Below, piece by piece: positions 55,860-64,000 of a stretch of DNA of 64,000 nucleotides. The notes under the pieces were generated by a model. It saw only the letters and a list, made by a program, of their open reading frames with translations, had not been told where the DNA came from and searched no databases. This DNA is from Cantharellus purpuraceus (lineage: Eukaryota > Basidiomycota > Agaricomycetes > Cantharellales > Hydnaceae). The stretch covers positions 1,674,001 to 1,738,000 of the forward strand of contig JALBUN010000045.1 in the NCBI GenBank assembly GCA_025174535.1. Direction: 5' to 3'. The translations under genes and the position numbers were made by a program. Every line of letters begins with the position of its first letter. The stretch's first letter is position 1.

Positions 55860-58800
55860 CTACGCTGCGACGAGTGCATGCAGATTGTAGACCTCTTTAC
55901 GCACAGTGTAATAGACTTCAGACACCGTCCCCTCTATCACTACTTTGCCTCTTCCTGTCTTCCTGACAGCTATCGAGTCGCTAACGGTTTCCCCCACTGT
56001 TTTACTAGCCGCACCACCACACACTAAAACACCCTCGCCAGCAAATTCGGCTGCAATGCCGAGTTTCGCCAGGCGTGATTTCAAGGCAGTCAGCTTGAGG
56101 TCGCCAATCATAGTTGACCGTGGGAGGTTGGCGATTGGGCGCACTCCCATGGTAGCGATGGGTTTGGCGTCATCATCGTCTTCTGTATGGCCTGCGGTTG
56201 CAATTGGGGGCGCCGGCTCGAGTATGGGGATGGAGGATGTGGCATGACTTGTGATGCGGCCAACGACGAAGCCAACTTCGTTGTCTTCAAACTACGGAAT
56301 ACCAGTCCCAGTCAACTGTCGCTTGCACCCGTATGAATGCAAACGCTTGCTTACACTTGACATTTTAACAGAAGCCAATAGTTCGTCACTGAGGGAGATT
56401 GAAAAGCTGTTCGTATGTTGTCCTATTTGACAAGTATCACCGAGGGCTGGCGCATGGATGTCTCTTGTCATAGCCCTGATCGCGCCACAGCTTTCGACTA
56501 AATTCTCTGTAGACTCCCTAGATGCATGTACAATGATCTAAAGTCCCAAAAGGGTATGTGAGTGGCTTTATTCATGTGCGTTGCTTTGCATACCATTTTA
56601 CGAGGATTGACTTGAGGAACAATTGTTTTTAATGCGCGTCCATCATTCAGTCCTTCCATATCTACAAAGCAAAGCTTGCAGGACAGCCTTACATCGACAT
56701 TGTGGGACACGAATTTGGACGGGGGCTCAACTGCCGCTTTCTGAAGTGGTCAAAAGTCAACAAACCAAAGACAGACCACATCAAAATTACGATTACCTTG
56801 GCTTCGTCTTCCGCAAGCTTAGATCTTTTAGCCTCCCGAACTTCCTCAGTCTCTGCATCTTCTTCAAGTGCCTTTCCCTTCCGAAGCCACATCCCGACAT
56901 CGATCGTCTCACCATATGAATCTACACGGCGCTTTCTCTCTACATACGGAAACATTCGGAAGCGCTGTGTCTGCCCGGCTGCTGTTTTGAAAAACGATGT
57001 CGTGCGCGAGACATTTCCTTTGAGGTAGATGTCATACGAGAGAAGTTGCCTCGTTAAAGCTTCTTCTTGATCAAAAGCCCAGTCACCACGCTCCCGGGTA
57101 CCACCTGCGTCTTGTTTTCCTCCACGGCGACGAGTTCCGCCGCCGCCACCGGGCTCGAGAACAGCTGGAGATGTAGTTGCTTCCATATCCATCCCTTCGT
57201 CGGCTCCTCCTTGTAGATCTTCATCTGACTCTGAGTCACTATCCTCGGATTCACTGTCGTCCTCATCGGCCTCCAGCATCATTTGAGTCCGGGCCATGGC
57301 TGCTTGATGGGCTGCTTGTCGTTCCTTGGCAGCTCGCTCCCGCCGAAGGTATGCTTCTAATTCTGAACCTTGCAAAGGCACTTTGGAGTTGAGCTAGTGC
57401 CTACTCAGTGACAGTCCAGAGTCGTCACCGACACATGCTTACTTTAATATGGATCGACTCGTCGAGCTCAATGACCGACCCAATATTACCTTTATCCCAT
57501 CTGTCATCGTCCTGTTGGCGCTGATTCCACTTGTCCAACAACAAACGACTAAGAGTATTCTCCTCTGACCGGGAAGTCAGTAAGACGACATTGTCTCTCA
57601 CAGAGGCGAAGTCGGCAAACAAGGCTCGAGAAGATCCGTGAGACAATGAAGCAGGTACTGCGAGAATAAGCTTTGGTTTGCTTGACGGGTAAGTAGCAGT
57701 CAAAGCCGCAGGGGAGGAAAAAAACTCCAGATGGCTTGAAGAATATGAGACTGAATGTATATGATAAAACAATATTATACTTACGGGAATCGAAGGGCAA
57801 ACGCGCCAAAATCCCGATCGTCATCTGCTGTTCCCCGCTTTCGCTTTCTACCCTCGTCGCCCACGTCTTCCTTAGAGATGGTACCGCCAAGCCATTCCAT
57901 CATACTCCTTACAAAAGTTAGCATCTCTTCTCCTGTACTGGAGATGAGACAGATCGGGCTCTTCAGTTTGGAAAAAGACCAGTGTTGGTCCAAAAGAACA
58001 AGGAGCTCGAGGAGGCGTGTCGAGGCATCACAAGGGATGAGTAAAGAGTTTGTGCGCAGAGTCGATGTTATCACATCTAGATACATACAAATGTCAAATG
58101 TGGTGTGGGAAGTTGAGATCGCGCAGTTGCCACGAATTCACCTAAGAAGAATGAATCTCGATCCTTTCGACGACTGCTAACCACGAGGGCACGTTCCGCA
58201 TCAGTTATCAATAGATCAGGTCGTGCAAGCGGTTCAAAAACTCCAACACCACCGGAGGAAGGTCGTAGAATCACTGTGCCATCAAGATGCCGCTCGCGAG
58301 TATGATTCAGGTCGACAGCATAGAGGATGGTGCCTGACGTTGGAGACCTGATTTTCCAAATGGTTCCACCCAGCGTATGACCAGCATTATAGGGTGTGAT
58401 TGTCAACCCCTGACACTTTCCTGTGGGCAAGTAGTGCACCCATTGGTATATCTACAGTAGCTGCATCAGGTTGACTGACCTTGAAGATGCGTGGGCTGAG
58501 AGTATCGCAGAGTTGTGAACGAGTCAAACGCGTCATGCACTTGTTTCAATGTTGCGATGCACTTGCCATTCTTGGTGTTGAACTTAACCTCATCTCCACC
58601 ATCTTGCTCTGGGATATCAGTATAAGTTTCCCTATTTATAACTCCAGTGTCCACGTCTTCTTCTGCTCGGAGAGTCTCTACATGGTCAACAACGGCTATT
58701 CGAGCCATGGCTTGCACCGGAAGAGTACAATACGACGGGGCGCGAAGGTTCCACCGGGAGTAAGCGTATGGTATCAAACCCGCATGTGCCAAATCACCAT

Positions 58801-59095
58801 GAGAAAGAAGAACAAGATCAACAGTATATGCTATACTGAGTAAGATGAGATGGTTGCTACGCTAGAAGTAACGCAGAACAATGAGGGCCCACCTCTCCAA
58901 AGAACGAGTGTATTGGTCCCAAAGTTCTTCCCCTGTATCATCTCCGTCTTCAACTTTTGCCCCTTGGATTTCAGGATTCCAGTCTGGAGAGCCACAATCC
59001 AGCAAAATTCGGACGTCGTCTACCTGGAGAAGGTAGCAAAGTGGTGTCGTTTGAGAGGACTGAGCACCACCAGCCAGTGGCGTGAAGGTAATCAT
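55860..59095 (-). CDS. CFT2: Cleavage and polyadenylation factor subunit CFT2 / CPSF100
   Basis: Non-catalytic metallo-beta-lactamase/beta-CASP partner of the CPSF73-type endonuclease in the mRNA 3'-end processing complex, nuclear. Start MITFTPLAGGAQSSQTTPLCYLLQVDDVRILLDCG. The position of the metal-binding HxHxDH is degenerate (HGDLAHAG), as in CPSF100 of other species. Further blocks: ITPYNAGHTLGGTIWKI, DLNHTRERHLDG, RPDLLITDAERAL, beta-CASP region with LIPCDASTRLLELLVLLDQHW, then FFSSPAAL and LTSRSEENTLSRLLLDKWN, SELEAYLRRERAAKE, an acidic stretch and DIYLKGNVSRTTSFFKTA, FRMFPYVERKRRVDSYGETIDVGMWLRKG, VDMEGLNDGRALKTIVPQVNPRKM and a terminal MIGDLKLTALKSRLAKLGIAAEFAGEGVLVC ending VYNLHALVAA. 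Several short introns. It appears intact. Confidence 0.92.
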
Positions 59096-59356
59096 AGCTC
59101 AGGACGCGAAAGACAGGGTTTCAAGACCGAAAGCGAGGAGACTAGGCCTGCAAAGCCAGAAGACAGGTTGTAACATCCAAACTCCGCAAAATCGACTTGC
59201 TCCGTCCCATCCCTCTGTAGTTGTCTACAGCTCCTTGCTACGTTTCCTTTGTTGTACGCAGAACAATATTTCACGGATCGAATCAACGCTTAATTCTCTA
59301 TATACTTAGAAAGCTTTTTGAAAACCGTGCGCGCTTCGTTCCGTATTTTCATCACT
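59096..59356. promoter_or_regulatory. Divergent promoter region, CFT2 and ARF
   Basis: 261 bp between two start codons pointing away from each other, so it must contain both promoters. TCTATATACTT near 59298 could be a TATA element for the ARF gene. No repeat is present. Confidence 0.4.
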
Positions 59357-60190
<834 letters not shown>

Positions 60191-60654
60191 ACAAGTGGTG
60201 TTTGTTGTTGTCACCATGTCATTCCATATCATCCTCACCCTTCATTTTTCTTAGATCACCTCTTTCCTCCTGGCAGTCATCATCATCTTGTGTACCATCA
60301 GGAGTCGTGTTAATGCTGTTGCTTCACATTTCGTCGTACAAAACCCTGGTGTACAACGCACCGTCACCATCCACCTGTTATAACTACTTACCTTGCGGAA
60401 GTTCGCTAAATTGATGTGCTTCTTGCATTATCAACGAAACTCAGCGGCCTTGTACCCTGACTTTGGAGGAGAGCTTATACACTGTCCTGCAAAATGACAT
60501 ATAGCTATTACAGAAACACAACATATAATACTGACCCAGTACGTTGCATCTGTCGCGCTTTGTCCCAGAACGATTGAGCAATTAACCCGAGCAATCGACG
60601 CAAGTGACGCAGTAATATAACGATCTCGTTAGCGTTGTTCCAACAAAGAAGAAA
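60191..60654. other. Convergent 3' region between ARF and RBM42-like genes
   Basis: 464 bp between two stop codons. No gene is seen; it holds the 3' UTRs and polyadenylation signals of both neighbours. Confidence 0.5.
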
Positions 60655-61471
60655 TTAATAGGGCTTGTGTCTATTGTTCTTCCTCTCCTTCTCCAACTGT
60701 TTGGCCTTCCTATGACCAATCTCCACAGGTCTGATAGCAGCGGTATCGGCTTTCTTGAGCTTCACCGGCCTATTGCCTACGTACTTCCCTATGTTTAAAA
60801 AGCCTCAGGATCATTAAACAGTCATACAGTGATTTAACAAGATACCGACCGTCCATCTCCTTCCAGGCCTTTAGAAAGTCTTCAGGGTCCGAGAAAGCAA
60901 CAAAACCATACTTCGCCTAGCAGGGAAAGAAAGATAAAAATGGTCAGAAAAGGCGGGACAAGAAAGGGGAAAAAATAATTAGAGACCTTCTGACTCAATC
61001 TATCCCTAATTACCCGAGCCTTGGTGAAGGACGTATACTTGTTAAAGGCGTTTGCAAGGACGTCATCAGAGACATCATTGCTCAGATCACCAACAAATAA
61101 TCTGAACCAGTCTACCGGGAATTGTTAAATCCAACCCACGAGGCATATAGGATAGTTTCACTTGGATCCCAATCAAGTAGTGTCTGATCTTCCCAGACTT
61201 TGCCGCCACCTTTACGCAAAACTGTTGTGCGTTTTCCACCCTTAGCAACTTTGCCTCCGGCACCACCTTTCTTGTCAATCATGGCTCCTGGGACGTAAAC
61301 ACTCTGCTGAGCGAGTATTCCGACATCATATTCGTACGCATTTGCAGGAACTGGCGCGCTTGATGAAGGGCCAGGAAGTGACGGCCCTTGGTAGGGCTGA
61401 TGATATGGATTTGCATCATACCCTTGCGATTGCTGAGCGGCATACTGAGTGTAGTAAGGATTTTGGCTCAT
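60655..61471 (-). CDS. RBM42-like RNA-binding protein with one C-terminal RRM
   Basis: Four exons. N-terminal low-complexity Gln/Tyr/Pro region MSQNPYYTQYAAQQSQGY, then the conserved RBM42 pre-RRM region with RTTVLRKGGGKVWEDQTLLDWDPSNW. A single RRM follows with RNP2 RLFVGDLSNDVSDDVLANAF and RNP1 AKYGFVAFSDPEDF, then EMDGKYVGNRPVKLKKA. The tail is basic (IGHRKAKQLEKERKNNRHKPY, TAA). Metazoan RBM42 is linked to pre-mRNA splicing and hnRNP K; the fungal role is inferred. Intron joins: CCA-A/AC, CAGAAG/GCG and GACG/G. Confidence 0.9.
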
Positions 61472-61741
61472 GTGGCAGATGGTGGAAGGCAGGAGTGAAT
61501 ACGTAATCCCGTTACGTAACGGCTCAGCGCTCAGTACCTAGATACTAGATATCATCCTCAAAAGTCTCTCTCCGCTCTTCAAAGTGAGTGTTTTGTCAAT
61601 TTATGTGACTCGTGCAAAGTAGACACGATCAGAGTATGGGGTATCCAGAAGCGAAGCATATTGAGGACTTCCGAGCAATGGATTGGCGTTGCATGGAATG
61701 GATAAACTTGCAAACGCGTATCTGATCCCAGGTTTTTCCAG
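61472..61741. promoter_or_regulatory. Divergent promoter region, RBM42-like and RPL5
   Basis: 270 bp between the start codons of two divergent genes. It must contain the strong ribosomal-protein promoter; I do not recognise a specific factor site. Confidence 0.4.
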
Positions 61742-62868
61742 ATGCCTTTCGTCAAGGTCGTCAAGTCCAACGCTTACTTTTCGAGGTACCAGGTAAAATA
61801 TCGTCGCCGGAGAGAAGGCAAAACTGATTGTGAGTTTAAATTTTGTTTTGACATCCATATTCTTAACTCTTGTACGAATAGACTACGCGCGCAAGCGGCT
61901 TGTCGTTCAGGCAAAGAACAAATAGTATCGCGTTCATTTTCCTTGCATGTACCTTTTCTGATTCCCCGTGTAGCAATGCACCGAAGTACCGCCTTGTCGT
62001 CCGCTTCACAAACAAGCAGGTTATCTGCCAGATCGTATATGCGCGTATACAGGGAGACTTCGTTCTATGTGCTGCACGATCTAGCGAGCTACCTCGCTAT
62101 GGTATCAAGCACGGCTTAACAAATTGGACTGCTGGTATGTAACTTGTTTATATCCAGATTTTCGTAATTCTTAATACCATGTAGCTTATGCTACTGGCCT
62201 ACTTGTCGCTCGTCGTGCCCTGGCCAAACTTGGCCTAGCTGACAAGTATGATGGAGTCACAGAACCGGACGGGACAGTCACTATGACAGAAGCACTTGAA
62301 GACGACGACGCCCCCCGTCCTTTCAAATGCTACCTTGATGTCGGTCTCAAGCGCACGTCGACAGGTGCCCGTGTATTCGGTGCTCTAAAGGGAGCGTCGG
62401 ATGGTGGCATTTTCATCCCGCACTCTGAGAAGCGCTTCCCCGGGTATGATGCTGAAAGCAAACAGCTTGATGCGGAAGTGCTTAAAAAGTACATTTTCGG
62501 TGGTCATATCGCAGAGTACATGGAGAGTTTGGAGGAGGAGGATGACGAGAGGTATATTTTGCCTCATATGCCCGGTGTATCTACTGACGAAACCGTCTAG
62601 GTTCAAGAAGCAGTTTGCGACCTACCTAGCGGATGGCGTTGGCTCTGAAGACATAGAGGAGATTTACCAGAATGCCTACGCCGCCATTCGTGATGATCCG
62701 ACTTTCAAGCCTACGGAGAAGTCGAAAGACTGGAAGGCAGAAAGTAATAAGTACAAAGTCGCACGACTTACGAAGGAGCAGAGACAGGAGAGGGTCCGGA
62801 AGAAGATCCAGGAGTTCAAGGATAGTGGAGGCGATGCTATGGAGGCGGAGGATGAGGATGAGGAGTAA
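61742..62868 (+). CDS. RPL5: 60S ribosomal protein uL18 (RPL5)
   Basis: Binds 5S rRNA and forms the 5S RNP of the large ribosomal subunit with uL5. Five exons: [44 protein letters not shown] begins the protein (first part [19 protein letters not shown]). Further blocks are [115 protein letters not shown] and [13 protein letters not shown]. It ends in an acidic tail [11 protein letters not shown]. About 300 residues, the standard length. Confidence 0.95.
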
Positions 62869-63057
62869 GGGCCAGAGGGATGTCTTAAACTCCGATATGT
62901 TCACTCTCTCAAAATTGCAATTGAGTTATGCCATGAATATGCTATGGGAACAGCCCCTACAGTGAGTGCCCCTATGACTCGTGTGAGTGTCACCCACAAG
63001 GGTCCAGAATCCCTTGTATAAAACGTGGAGTGGACTGCGCTCACAACTTCACTTCCA
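62869..63057. promoter_or_regulatory. RPL5 3' flank and promoter of the next gene
   Basis: 189 bp between two plus-strand genes. GTATAAAACG at about 63016-63025 is a good TATA-box candidate about 35 bp before the next ATG. Confidence 0.5.
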
Positions 63058-64000
63058 ATGTCAAATTACCAACTCTACCAGGACACGTTGACCTCCGCTG
63101 GTCACGGTACTCCATTGTGGGAACCGTCCAGCAGCACCAGCCAGAAAGCGTTGCAAATTGGTGATGTTGGCTATCTGCGGTTTGGCACATTTATACGCCT
63201 ATTTAACGTGACTCTACCCTCTGGACACGCTGACAACGAGAACGGAGAACCACAAAACTATGTCCCTCTAACGGTGCACCCCACTCAACGGCATCGTACG
63301 GTTATACCAAGGGGAATCATAGCAACCTCAGGCGTGCAGGTATCAAGCTTTCAGCAAAAGGACAAGTTAGTCACACCTCTTTTTAAACACTTTTGAGACA
63401 TACCGAATCGACAACGTGAAGGGATGCTCGCATCAGTTTCAAATGTACGGACAAGCTAGGAGCAGTGGTGATGGCAGACGATGAAGTGGTTCGCGAAGAC
63501 GTTGTATTTCTAAGCCCGTTTGCGAATTATGCTGCCGCTCACGCACATGATTGGATCAAATTCGCTCGTCAAATCCTCATGCGTGAAATCGGGTTGCACG
63601 AGTTGATCCTTTTGACTGGCTGTGACCTCACAAAGGGTCGATACTCTGTCACAGTGTTCAATGGTGCTCGTACATCAAAAAGATCTGGGCATGGGGCCTC
63701 CTTCCAACTCCCTTACCCTGCGTCCAATATGCATATATGTTCAGACCAACAATCCATTCGCTACTTCCAATATAACTATGGGCCTTCATCTTCCATCCGT
63801 TCCGTGACTCCATGTCTATTTATTCGAGGCTTCAAGTTTTTGGATCGCCGTGTCGAGAGAATGGAACGGGAGGAAGCAGACGAGAGCGAATTCGAGGAAA
63901 TTTATGATGCTCAGGTACGCGCAACACTCTTTGGCTGAGATCAGCTGGGCTGATTCGTCCATTGCATCAAGTTCTGCAGTCCATTGGATGCTATCCTTCG
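63058..64000 (+). CDS. Uncharacterised agaricomycete protein, 5' part
   Basis: ATG at 63058 gives MSNYQLYQDTLTSAGHGTPLWEP, then IGDVGYLRFGTFIRLFNVTLPSG. A short intron near 63365-63420 joins to DARISFKCTDKLGAVV. Exon 2 reads FANYAAAHAHDWIKFARQILMREIGLHELILLTGCDLTKGRY and IRGFKFLDRRVERM, then a donor GTACGC near 63915 after YDAQ. The pattern of IGDVGY..G.FIRLFN followed by W..FA...G...ELILVTGC..T is typical of a large lineage-specific family of unknown function in mushroom-forming fungi, as I recall it. The gene continues past the right edge. Confidence 0.7.

Overview
The window is nuclear DNA of a filamentous basidiomycete, most likely an agaricomycete. The host genes carry many short introns (roughly 48-95 bp, GT...AG) and encode fungal proteins whose closest remembered relatives are agaricomycete. 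No species is claimed. Exon structures were inferred by eye from reading frame, splice signals and recalled family consensus.

Layout. (1) 1-14.4 kb, gene-dense host DNA: a heme-thiolate peroxidase (minus, runs off the left edge), hexokinase (minus), a Pro/Gln/Gly-rich RGG protein of unknown function (minus), the AP-3 adaptor mu subunit (minus), a 168-bp MITE about 80 bp upstream of the AP-3 mu start codon, an EF-hand MscS-type mechanosensitive channel (plus) and a broken berberine-bridge-type FAD oxidase (minus). (2) 14.7-54.9 kb, a 40-kb nest of transposable elements with no intact host gene. (3) 54.9-64 kb, gene-dense again: CFT2/CPSF100 (minus), ARF GTPase (plus), an RBM42-like RRM protein (minus), ribosomal protein uL18/RPL5 (plus) and the start of an uncharacterised gene (plus).

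The transposon nest holds two main Ty3/Gypsy families, named here Gypsy-A (LTR about 0.5 kb) and Gypsy-B (LTR-D, about 0.27 kb), a third gag-protease fragment (LTR-G, 362 bp), LTR-like repeats C (about 0.75 kb) and E (1.41 kb), and a 1.1-kb fold-back element. Gypsy-A-2 (26138-34075) is complete in structure, has a perfect 5-bp target duplication, and sits inside the RNase H region of Gypsy-B-1. Two inverted copies of repeat E flank a 19.8-kb inverted segment. The inversion is supported by swapped 5-bp duplications at both E copies and independently by the CAGGA duplication of Gypsy-B-1, whose two ends now lie at 39.7 and 49.7 kb. Undoing the inversion gives a Gypsy-B-1 element of about 10.2 kb without its nested insertions.

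The most unusual biology is that both Gypsy families carry an extra gene between pol and the 3' LTR. In Gypsy-A it is antisense, has its own conserved TATA box, and encodes an acidic coiled-coil protein with a six-cysteine array of exactly Zn(II)2Cys6 spacing. In Gypsy-B it is sense and encodes about 650 residues with no family I recognise. All copies in the window are damaged, several by CGA-to-TGA changes that fit CpG methylation and deamination.
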